A program made the translations under genes and the position numbers. From RBG-16-64-13 sp963718375 (GTDB lineage Bacteria > Actinomycetota > Thermoleophilia > RBG-16-64-13): a stretch of 64,000 nucleotides of DNA. The stretch covers positions 248,001-312,000 of the forward strand of contig CAVQZD010000004.1 of NCBI GenBank assembly GCA_963718375.1. The letters are read 5' to 3'. Below the pieces are notes generated by a model. The model worked only from the letters and a program-made list of their open reading frames with translations. It had not been told where the DNA came from and searched no databases. This document shows, piece after piece, positions 39,759 through 49,176 of this stretch (the first letter of the stretch is position 1; each line of letters starts with the position of its first letter).

Positions 39759-40676
39759 GTGAGCTCATGGGGAACAATCGGCATCACTGTAGCGAGCGTC
39801 ATCGTGGCCGCGTACATCCTGGCCGGCATCAGGATCGTACGTCCGACACACCGTGGTCTGGTAGAGGTCTTCGGAAAGTACTGGCGGTACGCTAATCCGG
39901 GTTTCCACTGGATCCTCCCCATAATCATGAAGATGTACCGCGTGGATATCCGCGAGATGCTGGTGGAAGCGCAACCCCAGATGATCATCACCAACGACAA
40001 CCTGAACGCCCGCGTGGACGCGCAGGTGTATCTGAAGGTCAAGGCCGACGAGGCCAACGTCAAGTCCTCGCAGTACAACGTCTACAACTACGAGATGCAG
40101 ATCGTGAACCTGGCCCGCACGACCCTGCGTAACATCATCGGCACGCTCACCCTCAAGTCGGCCAACAGCGAGCGCGGCAAGATCAACGAGGAGCTCCGCA
40201 ACACCCTGCTCTCCGAGACCGCCAGCTGGGGCATCGAGATCCTGCGCACCGAGCTCAAAGAGATCGACCCGCCCGAGGACGTCCAGATAACCATGAACAA
40301 GGTGGTCAAGGCCGAGAACGAGAAGGTCGCGGCCGTGGACTTTGCCACCGCCACTGAGACCCAGGCCGACGGCCAACGCCGCGCCGCCGTCAAGCAGGCG
40401 GACGGCAGCAAGCAGGCCAAGATACTCGAAGCCGAGGGCGAGGCGGAGTACATCAGACTGGTCAATGAAGCCGCGGACAAGTACTTCGTCGGCAACGCCC
40501 AGGTGTTGCGCAAGCTGGAGGCCATGGAACGTTCGCTGAGTCAGAACGCCAAGGTGGTCGTGCCGGGTGACTCCCAACTGGTCAACGTGATCGGAGATCT
40601 GGCCGGCCTCACCCCGATGCCCATCGACACCTCAAAGCCATCGAAGCCCAGCACCTCAAGTCCTCGGATGACCTAA
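39759..40676 (+). CDS. SPFH/band 7 (stomatin-like) membrane protein
   Basis: 305 residues, GTG start with GAAGGGAGA upstream. One N-terminal membrane helix (WGTIGITVASVIVAAYILAG) precedes the SPFH domain: GLVEVFGKYWRYANPGFHWI, VDIREMLVEAQPQMIITNDN, YEMQIVNLARTTLRNIIGTL. A coiled-coil flotillin region follows (ADGQRRAAVKQADGSKQAKI, LEAEGEAEYIRLVNEAADKY). Such proteins form membrane cages and stabilise proteins. A perfect terminator follows the gene. Confidence 0.9.
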   Translation: MSSWGTIGITVASVIVAAYILAGIRIVRPTHRGLVEVFGKYWRYANPGFHWILPIIMKMYRVDIREMLVEAQPQMIITNDNLNARVDAQVYLKVKADEANVKSSQYNVYNYEMQIVNLARTTLRNIIGTLTLKSANSERGKINEELRNTLLSETASWGIEILRTELKEIDPPEDVQITMNKVVKAENEKVAAVDFATATETQADGQRRAAVKQADGSKQAKILEAEGEAEYIRLVNEAADKYFVGNAQVLRKLEAMERSLSQNAKVVVPGDSQLVNVIGDLAGLTPMPIDTSKPSKPSTSSPRMT

Positions 40677-40733
40677 GAGCGACGAGTCGCCGTCCTCTGA
40701 GGCGGCTGTAGGTGCAGACGTAGCTGAAGAAGC

Positions 40734-40769
40734 GTGGCGCCCTCCCACTCGGGAGGGCGCCACAGTTTT
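40734..40769 (+). terminator. Intrinsic terminator after the SPFH gene
   Basis: A 13-bp perfect stem (GTGGCGCCCTCCC) with a 4-nt ACTC loop is followed by AGTTTTG. It separates the SPFH gene from the AI-2E gene, so the latter has its own promoter. Confidence 0.85.
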
Positions 40770-40802
40770 GATGTATGGTTTCTGGAGTCGGTAGCGCTAT
40801 TC

Positions 40803-42011
40803 ATGGGAGCAGGCAAGATCGCCGAAAAAGACAAATCGCCAACGGGACCTGTCCCAGACAGGACGCCCCCTGCCGACGCCGAGGAACCCCCCAGCGGAGG
40901 CGCGCCGTCGGCCTCAGGCCGCGACGCGCGCACGGGCAACCTCCGCGACAACCCGCGCCAGCTCCTTATCACTCTCGGCTGGCTGGTGGTGGTGGTTTTC
41001 GGGCTGCGCTACGCGGCCGGCCTTCTTAGCCCGATCCTTGTGGCCCTGTTCGTGGTCATGGGGCTGAGTCCCGTTCTGGAGTGGATGCGAGGCAAAGGGG
41101 TGCCGGGTTGGCTCACCATCACCATAGTGCTTATCGGCTTCCTCGGCCTCATGGCCGCTCTCATAGGCATCCTGGCCTCGTACGCGAGTGATTTCACCGC
41201 CCGTCTAGACGACTACCAGCAGAAGATGGATCAGATGGTCATCGACATACAGGACTGGTTCGCCGGTCATGGCGTCGACGCGAGCGGCTTCTTCAAGGAG
41301 TACGTCAACGTGGGGAGGATCACGGACTCAGTCTCCAGCCTGGTGGGCTCGGTGGTCGACGCCTTCAACAACGTCATCCTCATGGTCATGATAGTCCTCT
41401 TCATGCTGGCGCAGATCTACTCGTTCCCCCGCAAGGTCTACTCGCGCCTAGACCTGTCAGGTCGATTCGAGACCAGCTTCAGGGAGTTCGGGGAGGTAAC
41501 ACGCTCCTACCTCTTCACCAAGGGCTGGCTCGCTCTCATAGCTGCTGTCCTAAGCACCGGCATCTACTACGCCTTCGGAGTGGATTTTGCCCTGCTGTGG
41601 GGCATCGTCTTCTTTGTTCTGAGCTTCATTCCCACCTTCGGGTTCGTCCTTTCGCTGATACCACCGTTCGCCGTCACCCTACTTGAGTACGGCATCACCA
41701 GGGCGGCATTGGTGGTAGGCGTGGTGGTCGCGATGAACACAGTCGTAGACAACGTCATCGCTCCGCGGTTCATGAGCAGGAGTGTGGGGCTCAGCACCCT
41801 CGCCGTCTTCCTGTCGCTCGTCGTGTGGGCCTGGATACTCGGCCCTGTCGGGGCCCTGATCTCTGTCCCCCTCACCCTCATGGTGAAGCTTCTCGTGTTC
41901 GACTCTTACGAGAGCACGCGCTTCATCTCGCTATTCCTGACCGGGGGTAGGGATATGGACACCGCCGCCGACAGAAAGCGAAAAAAGAAATCCCGCAGAG
42001 GCAAGAGCTAG
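40803..42011 (+). CDS. AI-2E transporter family permease
   Basis: 402 residues from the ATG at 40803; an upstream in-frame ATG lies inside the terminator hairpin. A disordered N-terminus (AEKDKSPTGPVPDRTPPADA) precedes the AI-2E (PerM-like) permease: LLSPILVALFVVMGLSPVLE, GWLTITIVLIGFLGLMAALI, YLFTKGWLALIAAVLSTGIY, LLWGIVFFVLSFIPTFGFVL, VAMNTVVDNVIAPRFMSRSV. The family includes AI-2 exporters and other permeases; the substrate is unknown. The C-terminus is very basic (RKRKKKSRRGKS). Confidence 0.88.
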   Translation: MGAGKIAEKDKSPTGPVPDRTPPADAEEPPSGGAPSASGRDARTGNLRDNPRQLLITLGWLVVVVFGLRYAAGLLSPILVALFVVMGLSPVLEWMRGKGVPGWLTITIVLIGFLGLMAALIGILASYASDFTARLDDYQQKMDQMVIDIQDWFAGHGVDASGFFKEYVNVGRITDSVSSLVGSVVDAFNNVILMVMIVLFMLAQIYSFPRKVYSRLDLSGRFETSFREFGEVTRSYLFTKGWLALIAAVLSTGIYYAFGVDFALLWGIVFFVLSFIPTFGFVLSLIPPFAVTLLEYGITRAALVVGVVVAMNTVVDNVIAPRFMSRSVGLSTLAVFLSLVVWAWILGPVGALISVPLTLMVKLLVFDSYESTRFISLFLTGGRDMDTAADRKRKKKSRRGKS

Positions 42012-42020
42012 CGCAGCCGC

Positions 42021-43817
42021 TCACTTGATCTGTATGGCGTCTATTCGTTTGCCTCTGGTGCCGATCACTATCGTGTTGCCATAGACGGCCGGCGTCGCCT
42101 CGATGATGCTGCCTATCTCAGTCGTGTTGAGCGAGGCCGCGACTTCACCCGTCGTACCGTCCAGGAGAAAGACCATACCTGCACTATCGCAGATGATGAT
42201 GTACGACTTGCCTTCCGCGGTATACACCGCGACTGGGGAACTCCACGCGTAGTTGGCCATCGCGAAGCGCCACACCTCGTGACCTGTGCTCTTGTCCAGA
42301 GCGACCAACAGACCAGGGGCTACGCTGGGAGTACCTGCTACCGGGAAGATGACCAGGTTCGCGATGTCCCCCCTACCCACGACGCCGGTGCCCTGCACGC
42401 CGCCACTCACCCCTGCTCTGGACATACATGGATACGCAGTGGTTGAGGTCCACACTTTGTCGCCTGTGGACGCGTCTATCTTGTATATGGAGATCTCGCC
42501 CTTAGCGGGCTCGTCTCCTGAGCCGGTGATATGCAGCGACGGCGCCACGTATATGTAGGCCTTGCCTTCCGCTATCGACTCCTCGAACACAGGCGAGGCG
42601 TTGGTATCGTCCTGGATGTCCTGCACCCAGACCGGCTTCATGCTGTTGAGGTCTATGCACATCAACCGGCCGCCGTTGTCGGGGACGTAGAGATAGTTGT
42701 GCCAAGCTGAGGGCGAGCCCTCCATGCCGTACCAGCGGTTGGTCGGCGAGTTGTCAGGTTCGGGACCATCACCGTAGTCTGGAGCCGTGTAGCGGAATTT
42801 GATGGCGGGGTCTGGATCTATCGACAGCGACCCGGTCTCCGGGTCCCACTGAGTGTTCAGCTTGAGGGTATAGAGCAGACCGTTCTCTCCTGGCTCTATC
42901 AGCGTGTCGGTCTCGACATCGATCAGGGCGCTCGCATCGAAGGCCTGCCACGCCTTGCGGTAGGCCTGTGGGTCGTTGGTGCCGAAGGTGTAGAGCAACT
43001 CCTGATCCACCAAGCTGTAGATGCGGTACTTCACCACACCTTCGGGCTGGCTGGGCGGGAGCGCGTCCCCTTGACCGACGAAGAGGAGCGGGATGCCACT
43101 CGGATAGAGGCTGGCCGTCCCCTTGATGGCCCCTCCCCCGGTAGGGATGACCGGCCTGGTGGCTGTGCCGTCCCTCAGGTCCAGGAAGTAGATCTTGCCG
43201 TCCAGACACGGGTAGATGACCTCGACCAGCTCCGGGTCGTTCTTCTTCTCCAGGTACAGGTTCATCTTCTGTTTGACCGCGTCAGGCCACTTGACGATGA
43301 GCGGTTGCCCAGTCCAGCCGCTGCCCGTCCAGACTCCGCCCTCGCTTCGCTCTACCGAACCCGTGGTCACCTGCCACAGCATCTCCAGTTCTTCTGTGAC
43401 CACATCGACGGTGCCGTAGCTGCCGCCGTCACGGTAGTTGTTACCTCTGAAGGTGGTGACGCCTTCGAGGTCGGTGTAGTCCTTTCCCGGACCGAAAGAG
43501 ATAGGATCGGAGCGCGAGTAGGAGGCGAGGCGAGTGGTGTCCCGGAATATGTCGGTGGTAAGGCTGAACGCCGCGGGAGTGGTGGACGCCGCCGGCGCGA
43601 CCGTCATCTCCAGTACGGGTTCAGTGGTGGTGGTGGACTCGGGCGTGGGCGGAACGTTTCGAAAAGCGACCGCCCGGACCACCAGCACGGTGGTCAGGAT
43701 GAACGCGCAGAATAGCGCCACGGCCGCCAGTCTACGGAGGAGTATCTTGCGCCTCTTCCTCCGACGGCGCTCACTGTCGTAGCTGTGAAGATACTTGGGC
43801 AACTGGTCTTCGTGCAT
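42021..43817 (-). CDS. Membrane-anchored PQQ-like beta-propeller protein
   Basis: 598 residues from the ATG at 43817 (GGAGCGGTGAGA upstream). A basic cytoplasmic start (RRRRKRRKILLRRLAAVALF) leads into one membrane helix and a Thr/Pro-rich linker. The rest is a PQQ_2-type eight-bladed propeller with blade motifs such as GKIYFLDLRDGTATRPVIPT, WYGMEGSPSAWHNYLYVPDN and GMVFLLDGTTGEVAASLNTT. Signature repeats (x-G-x-x-x-W) are present, but no PQQ-ligand set. It faces the cell exterior and may bind polymers or act as an assembly factor. Convergent with the AI-2E gene. Confidence 0.8.
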   Translation of the reverse strand: MHEDQLPKYLHSYDSERRRRKRRKILLRRLAAVALFCAFILTTVLVVRAVAFRNVPPTPESTTTTEPVLEMTVAPAASTTPAAFSLTTDIFRDTTRLASYSRSDPISFGPGKDYTDLEGVTTFRGNNYRDGGSYGTVDVVTEELEMLWQVTTGSVERSEGGVWTGSGWTGQPLIVKWPDAVKQKMNLYLEKKNDPELVEVIYPCLDGKIYFLDLRDGTATRPVIPTGGGAIKGTASLYPSGIPLLFVGQGDALPPSQPEGVVKYRIYSLVDQELLYTFGTNDPQAYRKAWQAFDASALIDVETDTLIEPGENGLLYTLKLNTQWDPETGSLSIDPDPAIKFRYTAPDYGDGPEPDNSPTNRWYGMEGSPSAWHNYLYVPDNGGRLMCIDLNSMKPVWVQDIQDDTNASPVFEESIAEGKAYIYVAPSLHITGSGDEPAKGEISIYKIDASTGDKVWTSTTAYPCMSRAGVSGGVQGTGVVGRGDIANLVIFPVAGTPSVAPGLLVALDKSTGHEVWRFAMANYAWSSPVAVYTAEGKSYIIICDSAGMVFLLDGTTGEVAASLNTTEIGSIIEATPAVYGNTIVIGTRGKRIDAIQIK

Positions 43818-44046
43818 TCTCACCGCTCCGTTGCATGGGCCCGCTCCGCGGCGGGTCCTCACGCAAGACATTTCGTCGGGGTATGTTACCAGCAGACCGC
43901 GGTGCTGCTCACAGCGAGTGCGCAGGCATCGGGTCTCCCACTTGCCCCAAGGTCGACGGAGCCTGCACTTGCGTCAATCGACTCTCAAGCCCTAACATTA
44001 CGCATTACATGAATCATTCAGATAGTGAAGCCGCGAAACCGGCCCG

Positions 44047-45318
44047 ATGATCGACACTCCGCGCAACTACTGGAAGACCCCGGCCGGTCGCGGCTTCGTC
44101 ATGCTCGCCGCCATGCAGGTGGCGGTGGGTGTGGCCAACAGCCTGACCAACGGCGTCATCACCAACTACTTCGAGAACGTCCTCCAGTTCGACGGGCCCC
44201 AGTTCGGCTACATGACTGCCATCCGCGAGATGGGGGGACTCCTTCTCATCTTCTTGATGGCCCTCCTCTACCGGGTGTCTCTGCAATGGGTCACGGCAGG
44301 CGCTCTGATCCTGATGGCGATCGGCTACGGGTTCATGGGCTCTGCGGACAGCTTCGTCGCCGTCATCCCCTGGATGCTTCTGAGCAGTTTCGGCATGCAC
44401 ACCGTCCTGCAGACCCAGTATTCACTAGGTATGAGCCTGACTACTCAGGATAGGCTGGGAGGTGTCTTGGGGAGGCTCACCGCCTTCGGACAGGCCGGAT
44501 ATCTGGGCGCACTCGTCCTCTTGTTCCTGATTTTCCATTTCGGTCTTATGTCCTACGAATACACGTTCATGGTCGCCGGCCTCTTCGCGCTGGTGGCCGC
44601 GCTGGCCATATTCCGCTTTCCACACCTGCACGAGGGCGAATTGCGCCATGTGCCCCCCAAGCGCGAACGGCTGGTCTGGCGCAAGGACTACCATTACTAC
44701 TACTGGCTGAATCTGCTCGACGGAGCGCGCCAGCAGATCTTCTTCTCCTTCGGACTGTGGGTCTTGGTCGACCGCTTCGAACTCAGCGTATCCGAGCTCT
44801 CCATCGTGCTCTTCGTCTCGACCCTAGGTACCGTCCTGTGCTCTTCATACGTGGGCAAGATGATCGACCGGGTGGGCGAGCGCAAGGTTCTCCAGTTCAT
44901 CAACATCGGTTACATCTTCGCGCTAGGCGGCTACGCGCTCGCAAACAGCGTCTATCTGGCCTGCGTGTTCTACGTACTTTATTCGTTCGTCGCCATCTTC
45001 TCCGGCATCGGCGCGAGCGTGTATCTTCGCAAGATCGCCGTACCCGCGGACATCGCTCCTACCCTTGCCATGGGTGTGACCATCCTCCATGCGACTGCAG
45101 TCATAGTGCCTGTGGCGGCGGGCGTGATACTGAACTTCGTCGGCTATCAGATACCCTTCTTCATCGCCTGCGGCATCGCACTCATCGCCGTCTTCGTGAC
45201 CCGACGTCTAGACCCTGAAAACCAGCGCACGGCGGCGAGGGTCGCTCTGGATTCAGCCCACGCCACACCAGACACCGACACAGACCTCGCCGTCGTCGAC
45301 TCGCAGACCGCGCTCTGA
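44047..45318 (+). CDS. Major facilitator superfamily transporter
   Basis: 423 residues with about twelve hydrophobic segments and the MFS loop features: TAIREMGGLLLIFLMALLYR, SLQWVTAGALILMAIGYGFM, LGGVLGRLTAFGQAGYLGAL, VGKMIDRVGERKVLQFINIG and VTILHATAVIVPVAAGVILN. The motif A-like GKMIDRVGERK lies between helices 8 and 9. Substrate unknown. It is divergent from the beta-propeller gene. Confidence 0.88.
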   Translation: MIDTPRNYWKTPAGRGFVMLAAMQVAVGVANSLTNGVITNYFENVLQFDGPQFGYMTAIREMGGLLLIFLMALLYRVSLQWVTAGALILMAIGYGFMGSADSFVAVIPWMLLSSFGMHTVLQTQYSLGMSLTTQDRLGGVLGRLTAFGQAGYLGALVLLFLIFHFGLMSYEYTFMVAGLFALVAALAIFRFPHLHEGELRHVPPKRERLVWRKDYHYYYWLNLLDGARQQIFFSFGLWVLVDRFELSVSELSIVLFVSTLGTVLCSSYVGKMIDRVGERKVLQFINIGYIFALGGYALANSVYLACVFYVLYSFVAIFSGIGASVYLRKIAVPADIAPTLAMGVTILHATAVIVPVAAGVILNFVGYQIPFFIACGIALIAVFVTRRLDPENQRTAARVALDSAHATPDTDTDLAVVDSQTAL

Positions 45319-45372
45319 GGTGCTAACCTCGGGTGCCTCGGAAGCCCACTCCCGGAGATCTTAGGAGAGACG

Positions 45373-46854
45373 ATGGACCATCGTGAGGTCGCAGACGGCC
45401 GTGGGACCGAGAAGGGTGAAGGCGCCCCAAGATCCACCCAACGACCGATATCGGTGTTGGCCCCCGCCCTGAACGTGGCAGACACCATCGCACCCCTGGT
45501 ATCCATGCTGAGGTCCAGCGACCTGGTGACCGAAGTCGTAGTGGTGGACGATGGCTCTATCGACGGCACCCCGCGGGTCGCGAAGCAGGCGGGTGCCCTA
45601 GTCGTCATGAGCACGCTTCTCGGCAAAGGCGCCTCGCTGGTCGACGGCTTGAGGAACGTGAGCGGCGAGATAGTGCTCTTCGTAGATGGTGACCTGACGA
45701 ACCTCGATCCGGACCTCGTGGAGCGTATGACCCGCCCCATCCTCGAGGGACGGGCCGACATGGTCAAAGCCAAGTTCACCCGCGACCCCGGCCGAGTCAC
45801 GCTGCTCACCGCCCGCCCCCTCCTCAGCTCCTTCTTTCCAGAGCTCGCGCGCTTCCACCAGCCGCTGAGTGGCATCGTCGCAGCCCGGCGCGCGCTCCTG
45901 CACAATCTTCGGTTTGAGAACGACTACGGCGTGGACGTGGGCATGCTGATAGACGCCTCCATGAAGCATGCTCACATCGTCGAAGTGGACGTCGGCCACA
46001 TAAGTGACAAGGACCAATCTCTCGCCGAACTGGGAGAGATGGCGACTCAGATAGCCAGAGTGATATTGGATCGTGCGTGGCGGTACGATCGCTTCACCAT
46101 AAACGCCGTGCGCGAGATGGAGGAGGTGGAGCGGAGGGCAAGAGCTCTGCTGCTCCCTTCTGCGGAAACCGAGCACCCCAAGTTCGCACTGCTCTGCATG
46201 GACGGAGTCCTCTTGGACGGTCGGTTCGTGGTCGAGTTGGCCGAACGGGTGGGCGCAGGCTGGGAACTGTCCCGTTTCTTGGACAACGACGCTCTCTCAG
46301 ATGAAGAACGCACCACAGCCATCGCCGCCATCTTTGCCGGAGTGAATCTGGAGACGTTCGAGGACACAGCGCGGGCGATCCCCCTATCCCCTGGAGCCGT
46401 GCAGACGGTGGTCGCCCTGAGGAGCGCCGGCTACCGAGTGGGCATCGTGACCGATAGTTTCGACGTGGCGGCCGAGATAGTCCGCCGGCGCGTCTTCGCC
46501 GACTTCAGGGTGGCCCACCTTATGAGGTTCCATCACGGCGTGGCGACCGGCCAAGTGACACTCTCCCCCGCGATGTGCGCGCCTGAAGGCTGCCCGGAAC
46601 ATGCCTGCTGTAAGTCCCATGCCGTCAGCCAGCTACAGAAGTCAGCCGGGCTTGACCCAGAGCAGACTGTGGCCGTCGGGGACACCGAACGCGACATCTG
46701 CCTGTTGCGAGCGGTGGGTACTCCGATAGCCTTCCGACCGAAATCGGCTACCGTCGCCGAGGCCGCGCGCCACACCGTGACCGAGTCACTCACCGAAGTT
46801 CTGGCTCTTCTCGGCATCGACAGCGGCAACGAGGCCGACGAGTGTACCGCTTAG
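45373..46854 (+). CDS. GT2 glycosyltransferase (glucosyl-3-phosphoglycerate synthase-like) fused to a HAD domain with altered nucleophile
   Basis: 493 residues, ATG with AGGAGAGACG upstream. The GT part (residues ~15-245) has VLAPALNVADTIAPLVSMLR, VVVDDGSIDGTPR, IVLFVDGDLTNLDPDLVERM (DxD) and HQPLSGIVAARRALLHNLRF, resembling GpgS. The HAD part (~270-490) has SerB-like motifs VTDSF, Lys in CKSHAV and GDTERD, but motif I reads ALLCMDGVLLDG where family members have DxDG: the nucleophilic Asp is Cys. Fused synthase-phosphatase enzymes of this type make glucosyl- or mannosylglycerate. Here the phosphatase may be inactive, regulatory or mechanistically different. Confidence 0.82.
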   Translation: MDHREVADGRGTEKGEGAPRSTQRPISVLAPALNVADTIAPLVSMLRSSDLVTEVVVVDDGSIDGTPRVAKQAGALVVMSTLLGKGASLVDGLRNVSGEIVLFVDGDLTNLDPDLVERMTRPILEGRADMVKAKFTRDPGRVTLLTARPLLSSFFPELARFHQPLSGIVAARRALLHNLRFENDYGVDVGMLIDASMKHAHIVEVDVGHISDKDQSLAELGEMATQIARVILDRAWRYDRFTINAVREMEEVERRARALLLPSAETEHPKFALLCMDGVLLDGRFVVELAERVGAGWELSRFLDNDALSDEERTTAIAAIFAGVNLETFEDTARAIPLSPGAVQTVVALRSAGYRVGIVTDSFDVAAEIVRRRVFADFRVAHLMRFHHGVATGQVTLSPAMCAPEGCPEHACCKSHAVSQLQKSAGLDPEQTVAVGDTERDICLLRAVGTPIAFRPKSATVAEAARHTVTESLTEVLALLGIDSGNEADECTA

Positions 46855-46876
46855 GCCGAAGCCACCCGCGGTCGGG

Positions 46877-47626
46877 TCACTTCTGGGCCAGGGCGTAGAC
46901 CGACTCGTAGTCGCGCCATTCGAAGTCTAGCGAGGGGTCGAACTCGCGCAAGCGTGCATCCTTGAAGCCCGCCGCCTGGAGCACCTTGATCAGATTGTCT
47001 TCATCGAACATGTATTGATGAGCAGCGTGCTTGAGCACGATGAAGTTCACCTCGTCCATATAGGCGATGTAGTTCACCACATCTATCGCCGTCGTATCGT
47101 TCCAGGCGGGTTCGTACTTTATCCAAGTGCTGTAGTCGAGTGGCTCCTTCTTGCAGTACGCCTCCAGGTAGGGCCGTGCACTAGGCACGGCGACGGAGAT
47201 GGTGCCCCCGGGCTTCAAGACCCTCAAGCACTCCTTGAGATGCTGCTGCCCCTGCCTGAAGGTCAGGTGCTCCAAGAAGTGAGAGCTATAGATCTTCTTC
47301 ACAGAGTCGTCGGGAAAGGGGAGGCGACGCCTCAGGTCCCAGTAGAAGTCACAGCCAGGTGACATGTCCAGTATGAGCCAGCCGTTCTCGCCCTTGCGGG
47401 CGCCTCCGCCGACTTCGATCCACAGCTCTTCATCTCGACCCACAAGGCGACGCACCGCTCTCTGCGTGCGCCTTAGCCGCCTTTCATCCCCGTGGGTCAT
47501 CCGAAAGCCCCGATAGGCGCCTCGCAGCCCGGCCAACAGGGCCGGCCTGGTCAGCTTCTCGGGATAGGCTGGTTGCTGCTGCAAGGTCTGGCCTCCGACT
47601 GACTGCCGCATTTGTGCTCGCGTCAT
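46877..47626 (-). CDS. SAM-dependent methyltransferase family protein
   Basis: About 249 residues from the ATG at 47626 (no clear ribosome-binding site; the ATG at 47611 is possible). Methyltransf_11-type motifs: LWIEVGGGARKGENGWLILD (motif I), LPFPDDSVKKIYSSHFLEHL (motif II/III with S-S-H-x-L-E-H), ECLRVLKPGGTISVAVPSAR (LkPGG). Substrate unknown. The C-terminus (SLDFEWRDYESVYALAQK) is aromatic-rich. Minus strand, alone between the GT2-HAD gene and the transhydrogenase operon. Confidence 0.85.
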   Translation of the reverse strand: MTRAQMRQSVGGQTLQQQPAYPEKLTRPALLAGLRGAYRGFRMTHGDERRLRRTQRAVRRLVGRDEELWIEVGGGARKGENGWLILDMSPGCDFYWDLRRRLPFPDDSVKKIYSSHFLEHLTFRQGQQHLKECLRVLKPGGTISVAVPSARPYLEAYCKKEPLDYSTWIKYEPAWNDTTAIDVVNYIAYMDEVNFIVLKHAAHQYMFDEDNLIKVLQAAGFKDARLREFDPSLDFEWRDYESVYALAQK

Positions 47627-47728
47627 GTTACCGCAGCAGCCGCCGCGAATCGTTACGTTCAGCAGACTCGCGGGTAACATACCTCGGACAACAGAGCACG
47701 CCATGCGAAGGAAGGAGCGGTACAGGGA

Positions 47729-48853
47729 ATGCCTAGCCGCATAGGAATAGTGAAGGAGACCGCACCGGGCGAGAACCGGGTGGCCCTCGTCCCGAGCATC
47801 GTGGACAAGTATACGAAGCTCGGAGTCGAAGTGCTGATGGAGCGCGGAGCTGGCGTGGCCGCCTTCCGTCCAGATCAGGACTACGAAGAGAAGGGCGCCG
47901 TACTGGTCGACTCGGCCAAGGAGCTCTACGAGCAGTGCGACGTCATCCTGGGTGTCCAGCCTCCCAGCATTGAAGCGATCGGCCAAATGCGCGAGGGCAA
48001 AGTGGTGCTTGGCTACATGGATCCTTACGGCGGGCCAGAAGGCGTGCAGGAGATGCAGAAGAAGAAGATCACTTCCTTTTCAGTGGAGTTGATCCCGCGC
48101 ATCACCCGGGCGCAGTCGATGGACGTGCTCACCAGCCAGGCGGCCGTCGCAGGCTACAAGGCCGTCCTGATAGCGGCCAACGAGCTGGCGGGCTTCCTGC
48201 CGATGCTCACCACCCCTGCCGGCACCATCAAACCCTCCAAGGTGCTCATCCTTGGCGCGGGAGTGGCAGGCCTGCAGGCCATCGCCACCGCCAGGCGTCT
48301 GGGCGCGGTGGTCGAGGCCTATGATGTCAGGCAGGCCACCCGCGAGCAGGTGCAATCGCTGGGTGCCAAGTTCGTCGCTCTCGAGCTTGATGATGCCGAG
48401 GCGGCAGGCGGCTACGCGCGGGCCTTGACCGAAGAAGAGAAGGTCAAGGAGCGCGAGATGCTGGCCGACCATGTCGCAGCCGCCGATATAGTGATTACGA
48501 CCGCTGCCATCCCAGGCAAACCAGCGCCGAAGTTGATCTTCAAAGACATGGTCGACCGTATGAAGATCGGGTCGGTCATCGTGGACCTTGCCGCGGCAAC
48601 CGGTGGCAACTGCGAGCTCACCAAGCCCGGTGAGACCTACGTCACCGACAACCTTGTGACCATCGCGGCGCCCTTCAATGTGCCCGCCCTGGTCGCAGCC
48701 GACGCGAGCGAGATGTACGCCCGCAACCTTCTCAATTTCCTGACTCCCCACATCAAGGAAGGTGGCGAACTCGCGCTCGATTGGGAGGATGAGGTCCTCA
48801 GAGAGAGCGCTCTCACCCACGACGGTGAGCTCAGACAAGGAGGCACTAAGTGA
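47729..48853 (+). CDS. pntAA: NAD(P) transhydrogenase subunit alpha part 1
   Basis: 374 residues. AlaDh/PNT N-terminal domain (RIGIVKETAPGENRVALVPS) and NAD-binding Rossmann domain (VLILGAGVAGLQAIATARRL, YDVRQATREQVQSLGAKFVA), with the mobile-loop IPRITRAQSMDVLTSQAAVA and RMKIGSVIVDLAAATGGNCE. This is the soluble dI subunit of the three-subunit (pntAA/AB/B) proton-translocating transhydrogenase, which exchanges hydride between NADH and NADP+. Stop overlaps the pntAB start (GTGA). Confidence 0.95.
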   Translation: MPSRIGIVKETAPGENRVALVPSIVDKYTKLGVEVLMERGAGVAAFRPDQDYEEKGAVLVDSAKELYEQCDVILGVQPPSIEAIGQMREGKVVLGYMDPYGGPEGVQEMQKKKITSFSVELIPRITRAQSMDVLTSQAAVAGYKAVLIAANELAGFLPMLTTPAGTIKPSKVLILGAGVAGLQAIATARRLGAVVEAYDVRQATREQVQSLGAKFVALELDDAEAAGGYARALTEEEKVKEREMLADHVAAADIVITTAAIPGKPAPKLIFKDMVDRMKIGSVIVDLAAATGGNCELTKPGETYVTDNLVTIAAPFNVPALVAADASEMYARNLLNFLTPHIKEGGELALDWEDEVLRESALTHDGELRQGGTK

Positions 48854-49176
48854 GCGACGTGACACAGATAGTGGGCGTGGCGGCCATCTACATCTTCATG
48901 CTGGCTGCGTTCACGGGATACGAGGTCATCTCGAGAGTGCCTGTGATCCTGCACACGCCGCTCATGTCGGGCAGCAACTTCATTCACGGCATCGTCGTGG
49001 TGGGTGCCATGGTGGCTCTGGGATCAGCGACCACCACAGCGGAGAAGATCATCGGGTTCGTGGCCGTGTTCCTGGGGGCCATGAATGCTGTGGGCGGCTA
49101 TGTGGTCACCGAACGGATGCTCGGCATGTTCAAGAGTGGCAGGGACGAGAAGACGACCAAGAAGCAGGCGTCATGA
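48850..49176 (+). CDS. pntAB: NAD(P) transhydrogenase subunit alpha part 2
   Basis: 108 residues from the GTG at 48850, overlapping pntAA's stop. Three membrane helices (IVGVAAIYIFMLAAFTGYEV, NFIHGIVVVGAMVALGSATT, IGFVAVFLGAMNAVGGYVVT) and VLHTPLMSGSNFIHG-type signature: this is the dII membrane part of the split alpha chain. It is coupled to pntB by an ATGA-type overlap at 49173. Confidence 0.95.
   Translation: MSDVTQIVGVAAIYIFMLAAFTGYEVISRVPVILHTPLMSGSNFIHGIVVVGAMVALGSATTTAEKIIGFVAVFLGAMNAVGGYVVTERMLGMFKSGRDEKTTKKQAS

Noticed and set aside
43876..43895. Shared GGTAACATACC motif upstream of the beta-propeller gene and of pntAA
   Set aside because: The two 11-bp matches probably reflect TAACAT -10 elements; two copies are too few to call an operator.
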